64,000 nt of DNA from Rhabditoides inermis (GCA_963966185.1 CAWZYM010000011.1:541001-605000); one strand, 5' to 3'; positions 32,453 through 48,861 are shown, counted from the first letter of the stretch. The notes: generated from the letters alone by a model not told the origin. Program-made: numbers and translations.

Positions 32453-35400
32453 ATGTGGCGGATACTGCTGCTAATGACAATGGTGAGTCTTTCTCAATTT
32501 GTCAAATTGTGGTTGTGGATAAGCGAGTTTCTGCAATCAATCAAAAAATCAATAACTCTTTCAGTCGTCGCTCTCGTTGGCGTACATCGATCCTGCGAAC
32601 GAAGTGCTTGGAGTGCCGTCGATTCAGTGCGGCGAGGAGACCATTGTGTTCTCTGTGAGAACCAGGAATCCGTTCCGGTACGCGGACTGGTACTTTTCTT
32701 TCTGCTCCTGCTACTACTCGTCCTTCTCTCCTCTTTTTTGCCCCTTCTGTTTCTGCTCCTCCTTTTACGCCTGCTCCTCCTTCTCCTGTTCCTGCTCCAC
32801 CCTCTAATATTTTCAGCGGCTACATCTTCGTCAAGGGCCACTACGGCAACGTCAACTGCCGGTGGGTCGATGGGATACTGAATCTTCTTACATTGATCAC
32901 TCTGAAACGCATGTCCACGTATAAATAGACAAGAGTTCTATTTGGAACGATAGATTAGCATGGTTCCTGCTCAAGAAAGGACACACAAATACGTGGTCCG
33001 AAACTCCCAATCACTCTTTCAAGACAGAAGTTCTACTAGCATGTTCCCTGCTCAAGGATACGCTCCCAATCGCTCCGTTCCAGGCAGGAGTTCTACTCGA
33101 ACGACCTGGCCGGGGCGAGCTTTGCCGTGCGCATCGGCGACTGCGGCATGCAGCGGCTGCGACAGGTGGGTGGTTCCGTCTTCTCCAAAATCGAATTAGT
33201 ACCAGTACCAGAACACTTTTCTCAGTATGTAACGGTAAAATTCAATAATACTGTCCCGATCACAAGCTTTGACCATTCGGCCGTGACGTCACGGCCCGGG
33301 CCGTGACATAGCGTGACATTGATTATATATCGTTATCTGATCAAACGAAAAATAAACCAATAACACCAATAAATTCAGCATGCATGATTTGCCCGGAATG
33401 CACATTTCAATCTCATTTTCATCATTCAAATTGACACCCGGGTGTCCGTGTGGGAAACACGATTCAGCATGAAAAGAAGCCGCTGTGATTGAAGTCACAT
33501 TGAGTATAGATAAACAAACTTCTGGATTTATACCTATCTATATATTGTTGATCTGTATACAAAATATTAAAGTAAAGTTTATTTTATTCATCGAGATATT
33601 TCGATGCAAAGTGGCTGTTTCAATTTGACATCTTTCGATCCGTACACTTTTCACTGGCTCAATGACGTCCGATCGGAATGGGAACTGCACCACTGAACAT
33701 CCCATGTTTCACTCCATCTTATTATAATCTTGTTTCTGCATTTCGTTTTCATGATTTCCGCTATGTTTTCATACTCGAGTCTTGTTTCGAGAACCCGGTG
33801 CGAGAGGGGAGGGGGCGGGGCGTAGAGGAGTCGCGTCTCTCTAGCTGTGCCCTGCCACAGGCGGGCGAGACTGCGACGCGATAACATATCTGACTTCCCC
33901 ACTTCAACTTCCTGAATTCAAAATTTATCAATCTGAAATTGTTCTCAGTTTGTCACAAACATTTAGAGCTTCAAAAAGAGGTCTCATAAGAACATAAGCA
34001 ACTAACACCATGAAGTCCACGGCGTTATTTTAGAAACCAGCTACGATTTTTGTTGCACTGTTTTTGTCTCGTTGAGACAGGTAAAATGACATCTTATTTT
34101 TGAAATTTGGACCACTTTGAACACATCCAGGAATTGCCACCCTGACTAATTACCAGTTAAAGATGAGTGAATGCGCAAATCTACCTCCTACTCCGTCTTT
34201 TATGGCTCTTTCCCTTTGGCAAAATGTCGAGTCTTGGCATCAAGCCACGCCGCCACACAGTCACTCATCTTGAACTGGTATTAAGTCAGGGTGGCAATTC
34301 CTGGATGTGTTCAAAATGGTCCAAATTTCATAAATAAGATGTCATTTTACTTGTCTCAACGAGACAAAAACAGTACAATAAAAATCTTCGCTGATGTGAA
34401 ACACGCCACCATGGTTTTGTGAGAACAGTACCCATGTGTGGGCGGGGCGAGCGGAGGCATGACGCGGCTGAATGTCAAGACTCGACATTTGCCAAAGGGA
34501 AAGAGCCATAAAAGAGGGAGTTGGAGGTAGATTTGCGCATTCACTCATCTTTAACTGGCAATTACTCCGGGTGGCAATTCCTGGATGTGTTCAAAGTGGT
34601 CCAAATTTCAAAAATAAGATGTCATTTTACCTGTCTCAACGAGACAAAAACAGTGCAACAAAAATCGTAGCTGGTTTCTAAAATAACGCCGTGGACTTCA
34701 TGGTGTTAGTTGCTTATGTTCTTATGAGACCTCTTTTTGAAGCTCTAAATGTTTGTGACAAACTGAGAACAATTTCAGATTGATAAATTTTGAATTCAGG
34801 AAGTTGAAGTGGGGAAGTCAGATATGTTATCGCGTCGCAGTCTCGCCCGCCTGTGGCAGGGCACAGCTAGAGAGACGCGACTCCTCTACGCCCCGCCCCC
34901 TCCCCTCTCGCACCGGGTTCTCGAAACAAGACTCGAGTATGAAAACATAGCGGAAATCATGAAAACGAAATGCAGAAACAAGATTATAATAAGATGGAGT
35001 GAAACATGGGATGTTCAGTGGTGCAGTTCCCATTCCGATCGGACGTCATTGAGCCAGTGAAAAGTGTACGGATCGAAAGATGTCAAATTGAAACAGCCAC
35101 TTTGCATCGAAATATCTCGATGAATAAAATAAACTTTACTTTAATATTTTGTATACAGATCAACAATATATAGATAGGTATAAATCCAGAAGTTTGTTTA
35201 TCTATACTCAATGTGACTTCAATCACAGCGGCTTCTTTTCATGCTGAATCGTGTTTCCCACACGGACACCCGGGTGTCAATTTGAATGATGAAAATGAGA
35301 TTGAAATGTGCATTCCGGGCAAATCATGCATGCTGAATTTATTGGTGTTATTGGTTTATTTTTCGTTTGATCAGATAACGATATATAATCAATGTCACGC

Positions 35401-36443
35401 TATGTCACGGCCCGGGCCGTGACGTCACGGCCGAATGGTCAAAGCTTGTGATCGGGACAGTACAATGCCTATTGCGAGTTTCAAGTTGCGATTTCGTTTG
35501 TTGCGATATCGGCAGTCTCGTGGTATCAGGTGCGTTGTTCCGCTCCGAAACCACGGATTTTGCGTTTTCGGCAGCCTCGTGCTATGCTCTCCTCAATTAG
35601 AGAGTGAGTAAAAAAGGTTCTCTTAGAGAGTATTTTCGGTTGATCTCGATTTTCAATCCAACAGCGGCAACGTACCGTACCTATTTGTACCTGTGCTGTT
35701 TTTTCCACTGCCAACTGCGTTCTGTAATTTGCCCCGATCCGGCATCGCATTAGCTTTTTGCCGCCTGTTGTCACCTGTCGTATGGTCAAGGCTGCCCCGA
35801 ATTGGGTTCATAACATGAACGAACGATGAATAGTAAGAAAGGAACGGCAGAGCGCACTAAGAAAGGAACGACAGAGCGCACTCAATAATTGATAAATCAA
35901 TAAAACATCCTTTTCAGTTGCAACCTTTGGGCATGAACTTCCTTCTCACGATCACCACCGCCTTCCATCCGCAGTTTGTCACCCGTGACGACCGGTGAGG
36001 AACTAATCAATCGATAATCATTAAATCAATCAATACCTTGCAGATCCTACGCGGTGCGCTGCTTCTACGCGCATGCCGACAAGACGGTGAATGCGGAGAT
36101 GAGTGTGGGGTGAGTGTGGTGAAGAAAGAGAGAGAGAGGAGAGGAAGAGAGAGGGAGGGAGAGAGAGAGAGAGGGAGAGAAAGGGGAAGAGGGAGAAAGA
36201 GAGATGGATAGAGAGAAGGGAAGAGAGGGAGAGAGAGAGGGAGAGAGAGAAAGACCTTTCCAGCCCCCTGTCGACCATGTCACTGGAGCAGGCCACTGTT
36301 CTCATGCCGGCGTGTGAGTACTCTATCCGGGTCGGCTCAGTGGACGGCCCGATAGCCACGAGTGCGCAGATCGGAGAGCGACTCTTTCACCGGTGGGAGT
36401 GCGACAATCGTGGGTCTCTTTCTCTTTCTCTCACTCTCTCCCC

Positions 36444-36495
<52 letters not shown>

Positions 36496-36839
36496 GTGAA
36501 CAGGAAGGGAGGAAGGAACCGTTTCCGTTACATTTACTACCTCCTCTTTTTTCCAGCCAACTACGGTATGATCGTCAAGAACTGTTTCGTCAACAACGGC
36601 GAGGGTGTGTCGACGCGGGTCGTCGACGGACGCGGGTACGGTAGTTACAGTATACCTACAGTATCCTATATGATGAATACAGTAATATCTACTCCTACAG
36701 TAACCCAATCACATCCTACTGTATTGCAGGTGTCCGATCTACTCGAACCTCGTGCAGGGCGGCATCACCTATGATCCCTCGCTCACCGTCGCCTACGTGC
36801 CTGTCTGGGCGTATAAGGTATGATCTTCCACGCTCTCCA

Positions 36840-36881
<42 letters not shown>

Positions 36882-37468
36882 TCTCTCTCTCTCTCCATCT
36901 CTCTCTCTCTCTCTCCATCTCTCTCTCTCTCTCTCTCGCTCATAAAACACATTACACATGGACGTGAACAAAATCGATAATCAATCAATACCATTCGATC
37001 GATATTCCAGTTCCCGGACGCAGATCGCGTCTACTTCCAGTGCCAGATCCAGGCGTGCAGCAAGCGAGACGATCAGTGCATCGGAATCACCGTGAGCTCC
37101 TCTCTCTCCCTCTCTCCCTCTTTCTCTCTTCCTCCTTCTCTCTCTCTCTTCCACCTTCTCTCTCTCCCTCTCTCCCTCTCTCCCTCTCTCCGTCTCTCCG
37201 TCTCTCTCTCTCTCCCTCTCTCTCTCCCCCCCTCCCTCTCTCATCCCCTTCCCTCTCCAGCCGCCCAACTGTCCCTCGATCGCCGCCCCCGACTTCCTCC
37301 CGAACTCGATCATCAACAGCGACGTCGACCCCACGCAGGTACGCATGAGTTAGTTCGTGCCGTACGTTGGCGTACGAATGATACGAGCACGTATGAATTA
37401 CAGGTGATTGCCAGCTTCGAGTCGCCACTCGGACCGCACGAGACCAACTCGATGAGTGAGTGGAGGGG

Positions 37469-37520
<52 letters not shown>

Positions 37521-38126
37521 GAGAGAGAGGGAGGGAGAGAGATGAGGATTCTCTTCAGACGGAATCCCTCCGCTCTCCGCCTTTCCGTACAAGGACGACG
37601 CGCCGATCGAGTCGGACGAGAAATCGGATGAGAAGACCGCGCACGAAACCAGGTAATTATGGTTTTATGCTCGCAATAAGTTGCGCGCGGTGGGGTAGAT
37701 CAGAGGAAGACGGGGAGTCAGCTCTCTGCAATAGCGCGCAAAACAAGAGAGGCAGACGGTTATGGCACCGTATTTCGAACTGCAAGCGAGGTAGATCGAA
37801 AACTATCGCTCTGGCGCGGGCTATCGTGAACACACTGTACACTCACATACGTGTGATACGCAACCGATATAGCACAGCACTTCGAACTTCGTATTCGTAT
37901 TTCTCCGATCTACGTAGTGCGAAATAGTAGAAGCATGGACGTTCACGTTGTTTGAATCAGCTGTCTAGCCATTCTCTCATTCCAGCACCACTCCCGCCCT
38001 GCCCGACGACCTGCCGCTGGACGACGGCCGCAACTACACCCGCTCCCATCCGGTGATCATTCTGGAAAAGAAGACCACGACGAGAGCGGCCAGGGCCACT
38101 GTGGCCACACCCAAGGTAGCTGCTTT

Positions 38127-38168
<42 letters not shown>

Positions 38169-39080
38169 CCCTCTTGACCTCTCTCCCCCTCTATATCCCC
38201 CCTCTCCCCCTTTCTCTCCCTCTCTCTCTCCCCCCTCCCTCTCTCACTCACTCTCTCTCCCGCCCCCTTATCATTCCTAGAAGCAACAACGTCGACAAAG
38301 TGCTCACCACACCAGTTCACCACCCATACCATCTATTCCAGTCCACCCCTTCCTCCACCCCCTCCCCCTCCCCCATGAGTCCACACCACCCACGGTATCT
38401 AATTCCTCTTCTATTCCAGTCTTCTACCCCCTCGCCCTCCCCCTCCCCGCCGCACGCCGAGGCGTCTCGCTGGTCCTCCCGTCTCTCCGACCTGCCACTG
38501 GATGTCATCGACGTGGCAGCCCCGCCCGTCCTCATATCCGACCCCGCCGAGATCGCGCCGAATCGACCAGGTACCGCCTTATATTATACCTTTACCGTAT
38601 TCTCATAGCGACTACAGTACCACTTCGTGCACAAAATACCGTAGTCCACACTATCCGCTTACCGTACCCCTTGCAGCCGCGCGCATGCTCAACTCGCTCG
38701 ACGACCGCACCTGCATCGCCCGCGAGACTGCGTGGTCGCTCCTGGCTCTCCTCCTAGCCACTGCCACCATGTCCCTCGGCTTCCTCGTCATCCTCTTCCG
38801 CGACTGCTACGCCAGGTACCGTAACGCTGGTACTGTAACCCTAGTACCCTACCCAATCCCTGATTCCAGATGTTTCTCGTCGCCGAAGTCCTCGTACCCC
38901 TACCACGCCGAGTTCCCGCGCGTCTCCCACTCGCCCACTTCCTCGTCCGTCTCCGTGCACTCGGACGACACCGTGTCCACGTGTCAGGACCTGCCCACCT
39001 CTGCCGCCGCCGCGCATAGGGAAATGTACGCGCACCGACATCTGGGCAACCCCACCTATGTCGTCCCACTCAGGCGGTAG
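32453..39080 (+). CDS. Zona-pellucida-domain cuticlin-like transmembrane protein
   Basis: Seventeen exons join in phase to 553 aa: 32453-32482, 32565-32677, 32817-32861, 33084-33165, 35918-35994, 36044-36109, 36264-36409, 36557-36635, 36730-36817, 37011-37091, 37261-37338, 37404-37455, 37559-37652, 37986-38115, 38420-38570, 38677-38815 and 38870-39080. A signal peptide ([17 protein letters not shown]) is followed by a ZP domain with [78 protein letters not shown] and PPNCPS. Its spaced cysteines match cuticlin ZP proteins. An acidic Pro/Ser linker, a membrane helix ([20 protein letters not shown]) and a short cytoplasmic tail follow. Such proteins polymerise into cuticle or apical matrix after shedding. 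Intron 4 (2.75 kb) carries a giant palindrome. An alternative in-frame acceptor at 38342 would add 26 residues. AATAAA lies at 39359. Confidence 0.92.
33251..35460. mobile_element. 2.2-kb foldback element with ~1-kb near-identical arms
   Basis: 33251-34235 and 34476-35460 are inverted copies, mirrored about position 34355.5. The outer ~850 bp appear identical and a few mismatches occur near the centre. The ends start CTGTCCCGATCACAAGC and both are flanked by TA (33249-33250 and 35461-35462), a Tc1/mariner-type target duplication. Near each end lies the perfect palindrome GTCACGGCCCGGGCCGTGAC (33288-33307 and 35404-35423). The ~240-bp centre holds a third, partial copy of the inner arm (ggtggcaattcctggatgtg at 34290 and 34571). 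No transposase is seen. It sits in intron 4 of the ZP gene. Confidence 0.9.
36115..36255. repeat. (GA)n microsatellite in ZP intron 6
   Basis: GA/GGGA run starting at the donor gtgagtg and ending just before the acceptor of exon 7. Confidence 0.9.
36415..36495. repeat. (CT)n microsatellite in ZP intron 7
   Basis: CT run after the exon 7 donor. Confidence 0.9.
36838..36945. repeat. (CT)n microsatellite in ZP intron 9
   Basis: CT run with ccat interruptions, followed by the atcgataatcaatcaatacc phrase before the acceptor. Confidence 0.9.
37095..37258. repeat. (CT)n microsatellite in ZP intron 10
   Basis: Pyrimidine run that fills the whole intron between exons 10 and 11, from donor to acceptor. 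Confidence 0.9.
37465..37545. repeat. (GA)n microsatellite in ZP intron 12
   Basis: GA run starting at the exon 12 donor. Confidence 0.9.
37664..37830 (+). repeat. Dispersed repeat family R1, copy in ZP intron 13
   Basis: Shares cgcaataagttgcgcgcggt, cagacggttatggcaccgta and gatcgaaaactatcgctct with 17345-17505 in the same order and orientation, at high identity. Confidence 0.75.
38125..38275. repeat. (CT)n/C-rich tract in ZP intron 14
   Basis: Pyrimidine tract with CCCC blocks just after exon 14. Confidence 0.9.
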
Positions 39081-39576
39081 TCGCTTTCACAAAGACAAAA
39101 ATTGTAAAGACACGGCTGACCCTCCAACACTCTGCCAAGTACTGATTGACTTGGTGTGTACGTGTGATGAGTCTGTCGCGCTGCTTTCATTTTGTGTCGT
39201 TTTCCACTCCAAGTGTGGTCTGGTCAGCCGTGAACCTATCCATCAAGTTCTAAAATACTGGCCACCACCAAAACCTTTTATGACGGGCCCTAATCTCAGT
39301 ATCACTTCGTATTCACTTGCTCTTCCGCGTATATATTTATATGATATTACTCTCGATTAATAAACAAACAACTTATAACAAATACTGTACATGGCTCTGT
39401 CCTAATCTACACAAAAAGAGTGACAGAATGGTGACGACCTAGTCTAACAAACGTGATACACCGTACACTCAAAAAACGCGCGACGCCAAAGACGGAGACA
39501 ACACAAACGCGCGGGCGCATAGCGCCGCGGTCTCGGATGGCAGCGATAGAGGACTTGTTGGGGAAGGAGGGGAACT
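39081..39576. other. Convergent 3' ends of ZP gene and NFS1
   Basis: The two genes converge here. AATAAA at 39359-39364 serves the plus-strand ZP gene. No other feature is seen. Confidence 0.6.
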
Positions 39577-42500
39577 CTAGTGCTGGCTCCACTGGATCGT
39601 GTTGAGGTCGATGCCCTCCTGCACCATCTCCCAGAGGGGGGACAACTCGCGAAGACGCTCCGTCTCCCGCACGCATAGGTCGATCGTGTGGCGCACCTGT
39701 ACTTGGTCCGTACTCTCTCTCTCTCTCTCTCCATCCCTCCCTCCTTACCTCCTCCTCCGTCGTGAACCTGCCGATACCGAATCGGATACTCGAGTGCGCC
39801 ATGTCCTCGCCCGTGCCGATAGCCCTGCAATACACCAAGTCATCTCGTGTCGCTACCCACCTTCCTTCCACATCTCTCTACCGCATGCGTTGTTTTACTT
39901 TAGTGCGAAAACCACCCCTGTCACCATCCTCATCTCCCATCATCCCGCACTTTACGAGTGCAGTGCCAAACCACGCTCCCACCGGTTCCCATTTCCCCAT
40001 TCCATTCCCCCCCCCCCCCGCACCTCAGCACATAGCTGGGCTCCAACGACGCCGACGTGCATGCCGAGCCCGACGACAGCGCGATCGTCTTCAGCGCCAT
40101 CAGCAGAGACTCGCCTGCAGAGTCGTGGTAACATCATGTTTGGTATGGGTTTCATTTCGCGTACATTTTCGATATTTTGGAAGACGTACTGAACACTTTG
40201 CACACTTCAGAACATGCAATGCATGAGACACCAAGACAGTGGAAGATGACGACAGCCCCAACCCCACCGCTCACCCTCCACATAGGCAAACGACAGGTTG
40301 ACGCATCCTGGGTAGGCCTTGGTCGCGTCTCCGTTGCGGATAATGTGGCCGAGCTTGGCCTGGATGCCGTCGATCAGCATCTTGGACAGACGGTGCACGT
40401 GCGCCGCGTCCATAGCTGAGCAGGGAAATCGATAAATCGATCAATCAGGATAATGAACATAACCCACTCCTACTACTGGATCTCTAAATCAATCATCAAT
40501 ACTCTCTCAACCCACCCATTTCCTCCTTGGCAATGCGGCACGCCTCTCCCAGACCGACACAGAGGGGAGTGGCCAGAGTACCCGATCTGAACAAGTGACG
40601 TTGTGACGTCATGACATTATCATTCATCAATCATCATCATGCATCTTGCGCTCATTCCACCGGATACGATCATCAACCACACCACATCATAGATCTTCTA
40701 TCAGACATTCCGGATTCATCTCATCCTGGGTCCCGACACGATCTCCTGACTCCCCTTCGTACCGTATGCCCCTCTCCTGTCCGCCGCCGCTCATCTGCGC
40801 CTCGAGTCGCACGCGCGGCCGTCGGCGCACGTACAACGCGCCCGCTCCTACAAGCAACACAACATGAACAGTTGGCATCAAGGAATTTCATCATTCCATA
40901 GCATGTACGAGTGATACCAGCAGAGTGCGCGCCACTACCGTCCAAGTTGCATGCAGGAGAACTGTCCTTTGCACGCATTCCATGTTAGATAACCTGTGTG
41001 ACTCACCCTTGGGTCCGTAGATCTTGTGTCCGGAGATGGACATGAGATCCACTTTGAGCTTGTTCACGTCGATCGGCACCTGCAAGCAGAGATCAGATAT
41101 CAGATAGGGTACCTGTGAAACACAACATGCGAATCAACAAATTACTCTCTACTCCGAAATCATGTCCATCCTTTTTCACGTTTCACCCAACCATAAACAA
41201 GTAAACAAAAAACTCCCCACCTTGCCCGTCGCTTGCGCGGCGTCCGTGTGGAAGTGCACCTTGCGAGAGCGGCACAGCGCGCCTGGATCACGTCACGTGA
41301 GTACATTACTCTCACTTTCAATCTCCTACGCCAATATATATTCTCTCTCCCTCCCTCCCTCCCTCCGCTCACCAATCTCCTCGATCGGCTGCATCACTCC
41401 GATCTCGTTGTTCACCGACATCACCGACACGAGACTCGTCTCCGGACGGATCGACGCCTCCAGTTGCTGCAACACACAAACAGTATCAATCAATCAATCA
41501 ATCATTCATTCAGTCGCAAGTCGATATTGGACAAGCCGCATCTATAGGATAACGATTCTTGCAGTATTGTGGAATCGTCGAGGTTCATAAGTTGAATTGA
41601 CTACTATACCATCCCCCCCTCCCGCCCCTCCCCACCTTCATATCGATCATGCCTCCCTGATCGACGGGCAGGTAGGTGACGTCGAAGCCCTCCAGCTCCA
41701 GCGAGCGGCACGAGTCCAACACGCACTTGTGCTCCTGCAACAGTACTGTAACAGTACTATTGCATTTACATTGACCTTACCGTAATTTGCATAATTATGT
41801 TTTACCGACCCTGAATCTCAGGCAAGACTAATCAAAAAATTCCAAATCTCACTAAATCGATGAATCAAATCTCCCCCCCCCCCCCGACCGACCGTCTGCA
41901 GGGTGATGACGTGGTTCTTGCCGGCCTGCTTCTGGAACTTGGCCACTCCCTTGATGGCAATGTTGTTCGACTCGGTCGCGCCAGAGGTGAAGATGATCTC
42001 GCGCGGGTCCGCCTGAAATCGTTCATACTTGAATCATCTAGCCTGTTTTCCTATTCCCAGTCTTTCCTGCCGAAATTTTTCCTACTATCATATCATTCCA
42101 ACAATGCAATTCCTTCGTCTTTATCTAGTCTACGAAACAAAGATTCTTTCACAACTTTCGAGCTTCCACGCCTTCTTTTCGCTCGCCTTCCACCCAACCC
42201 GGCCAGAGTCAGAAGATGCGGACTCTTATTCTGATTCCTCATCTTCTGACCGATTCGACATCAACCTTCATGCACCCACCCCGACCAGCAAGCCACAAGC
42301 GCTCTCAAGACTCACAGACATTTCATTACCGTACTATCAGCCACTTGCTATCACCCTCTAACTACTTTACCACGTCTCAAAATATCCCCATGCGCCCAAA
42401 AAAAAACAACTATTCATGCACCCACCCTGACCATACTACTGCTTTACTGTACTACTATTCCCAATACTTGATTCTATCTTTTGATCCACCCACCCCGATC

Positions 42501-43006
42501 AGCCCGGCCACGTGCGCCCTGGCCTGTTCCACCGCCGCCTCGGCCTTCCATCCATAGGCGTGGGTGCGCGAGTGCGGATTGCCCCACTCGTGCACCATGT
42601 AAGGCAGCATCGCGTCCACCACTCGAGGGTCCTGCACAAATTTACATATTTACATAGTTGCACATAAATATTTGTAAAGGTTGAGGTGAAGGTAGCCTTC
42701 AAGATACTCATGATTACTCTGTGCCGACATAACCAATAACCATACATGGTTCGATTTGCTTTTAATCAACTCCACATCCACCAACCATATCACTGGTAGC
42801 CTGCATATCGACATTCTTATAATTCCACCCTGTATGACTTCCATCATATCTTTCATCTCACCCACCATAGGACTAGTGGCCTGCACATCTAGATAGATGG
42901 GCGCGGCGGCGGCCACATTGCCACTCGCTCTCCTCACTGCCTGGCCTGCCGCTTGGCTAGTCGACGCACACACAGCGGACACACAACGACCACCCAGTCG
43001 CAACAT
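39577..43006 (-). CDS. NFS1: Cysteine desulfurase, mitochondrial (NFS1)
   Basis: Thirteen exons join in phase to 436 aa: 43006-42866, 42631-42494, 42012-41893, 41734-41636, 41466-41373, 41282-41221, 41079-41007, 40847-40763, 40586-40516, 40415-40275, 40114-40024, 39824-39749 and 39696-39577. NFS1 is the PLP enzyme that takes sulfur from cysteine for Fe-S cluster assembly with ISCU, in the mitochondrial matrix. An Ala/Arg-rich N-terminus suits a targeting peptide. Then come [48 protein letters not shown], the PLP-lysine motif [10 protein letters not shown] (Lys about 237), the catalytic loop [18 protein letters not shown] (Cys about 360), and the C-terminus [20 protein letters not shown]. All hallmark motifs are present. 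The ATG follows gattgcag|cg, a likely trans-splice site 352 bp after the CK2alpha stop. Confidence 0.97.
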
Positions 43007-43286
43007 CGCTGCAATCACATATCAAATGATAAAAATAAACAGGACAGGAAAGTATGCTGACATCTCCCACCAACCACACATCTCCACACCATTCTTGCCC
43101 CATCAAAATACTCCTCGTGGCCTCGAACCAATTGGCATCAACCGTACACCACTAAACAAGTTACAAACAAAATAGACATTTTATAGAAATAAAATCAATT
43201 CAATACACGGGGGCTAGGGGAGCGGAAAACAGACAAAAAAGTGTACGGGGGAAATGGGTGGGGCTGTGTGGGAGCTCGTGGGATCA

Positions 43287-46970
<3,684 letters not shown>

Positions 46971-47468
46971 CGTTGTGTGTAGGCGGGGATCTGATCGCGC
47001 GCCTATGGAATACCCTCAAATGAGCTAGTCGGATCGTACAGACTCGGCTGAAAAGTACAATGAATGAGTTTTTTTTTCAGGGAGAGCAGATCGAGAACAC
47101 AAAGACGACGAAACAATGATGACGTAAAGGTCGGTGAATTTTCGAACGCTCATGTCGAGCAATGTGATGTTGACATACATGGGGTATGCACTGGACAATT
47201 AGGGAGGTATACGGGCCGAAACAACACATAAAAGTATCGAAAATAGGATAAAAACGTTAGAAAATGCCCGCCGAAATTTGATTATTACCTCTGCGTCTTT
47301 GCGTACTCTTTACGTCTGGTTTCGCGATAGAGCACTGTAAACAATTATCCGAAAAGCACCAATCTTCTTCCATCATATGTTTTCAATTTCTTTCAAAAAT
47401 CTATGCATTTTTTAGTTGATTTTCCACTTATTAAACATTATTTTTGAGGTTTCATATAGTTTGTTCAG
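46971..47468. promoter_or_regulatory. Divergent promoter region between CK2alpha and PDAP1-like gene
   Basis: The two head-to-head starts are 498 bp apart, so this interval should contain both promoters. No TATA box or other clear element is recognised. A pyrimidine-rich stretch and gttcag lie just before the PDAP1 ATG and may be a trans-splice acceptor. Confidence 0.5.
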
Positions 47469-48861
47469 ATGGGCGGACGTGGTAAAGGACGCGGTGGCGG
47501 TGGAGGAAGCGGCGGTGGAGGAAGCGGCGATGGTGGAAAGCCGATGACGTACAAGGAGAAGTCCGGTTTGAAATATGTGGAGCAGGACGAGCCCGATTTC
47601 ATCAAGAAAATGAAGAAGCAGCTCGGCTTCCGAGGCCCATGCACCATCGAGGACAAGGTAGATATTTTATTCATCATTGTATCTAATATTAGAAATTCGC
47701 TCACTCAGAAAACGTGTTGTGTGAAAACGTTTGTTGAAAAACAACAACAACAACAACAAAACAAGCATTTCAGATCGCTGATCCGGGGACGTCGGTGCCG
47801 AATCCCGATGACGACGTCGACGATCTGCACAGACTCGAGGACGGACCGCAGGTCTGTTTCGCCTTTGACTAATTAGTCTTTGTTTGATCACAATTGATCG
47901 ATTATTGATTGATGTGCATTCAGATCGTGGTGCTTGACGAGGAGAAGGACTTGTCGAAGGCCGAGGTGGACAAGGCGATGGAGGAGATCAAGAAGAAGGA
48001 GGACGGTAAGTGCGGCGAGCACCATATCTCTCCTCGCCTCCCCATCTTTACGATTCTCATTTTCAATAACGATGCCTAAGGTTTTTACCCCGACACTTTC
48101 CCTTCTAAATAATTCTGAAAATGTTTGTATGTCTGGTAGCGAGATCCAATTACCATCTCTCCGGGTTGTTATGCATGTAGAGACCCTGGGCGTGGCTTGA
48201 AACTTTGAAATGTCTCACACAGCTATAGTGCTCGGAATTTAGGCTCTTATTGACGGAAAAATATTTGAATTCGCGCGCGAAAAGACTGTGGGGAAAGAAG
48301 AGACGCAGACGGTTAGCGCGCCCGCTCTCTCACTTTCCCATTATCTCTCGCGATTCGAACGAATAAAATAGTCCGTCCGGCGACTGTATACATCTCTGAA
48401 TGTTATTGCAGACAAGCTGATCAGCGAGGGCAAGATCCAGTTCCGCAAGCCGAACAAGCGCGGCGCCGAGACGGAACAGCAGAAGAAGGAGCGCGAGGTG
48501 GAGGAGAAGAAGGTATCGTATACCTTGTCTACCGTAACCACATATAACCATACGTAAACATCTCAACCGTATTGTAGGTTACCGTATCCCTCTTCTACAA
48601 TAACCGCCGTGCGTGGCAGCGTAGCCATAACTCATCTACCATATCCCTTGTCCGCCGTAACCACCGTATCCGTAGCCATATCTCATCTACCGTATCCTAG
48701 GCGAAGATGATACCGTATCCCTTTTCTATCATAATCACCGTATCCGTAGCCATATATCATCTACCGTATCCTAGGCGAAGATGGACCGTGCGTGGCAGCC
48801 CACCCCCGCCGTCAAGAAGAACCTCTTGTCATTCGGAGACGACGAGGAGGAAGACGAGTGA
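47469..48861 (+). CDS. 28-kDa heat- and acid-stable phosphoprotein (PDAP1) homologue
   Basis: Five exons (47469-47657, 47774-47851, 47924-48005, 48412-48512, 48775-48861) join in phase to 178 aa. A Gly/Arg-rich start (MGGRGKGRGGGGGSGGGG) precedes a charged protein with KFRG-like LKYVEQDEPDFIKKMKKQLG, EEKDLSKAEVDKAMEEIK, GKIQFRKPNKRG and an acidic end LLSFGDDEEEDE. PDAP1 (PAP1) is a small, highly charged casein-kinase-II substrate of poorly defined function linked to PDGF signalling. SFGDDEEEDE is a classical CK2 phosphosite, and the neighbouring gene encodes CK2alpha, although adjacency may be coincidence. The last intron contains a tandem duplication of its 3' splice site. Confidence 0.88.
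48230..48370. repeat. Possible fragment of dispersed repeat R1 in PDAP1 intron 3
   Basis: Contains agagacgcagacggttagcg and cgattcgaacg, resembling the middle of the R1 repeats. Weak similarity only. Confidence 0.25.

Noticed and set aside
33651..35060. Identical 83-codon and 68-codon frames on opposite strands
   Set aside because: They are the two arms of the palindrome, not two genes; no protein family is recognised.
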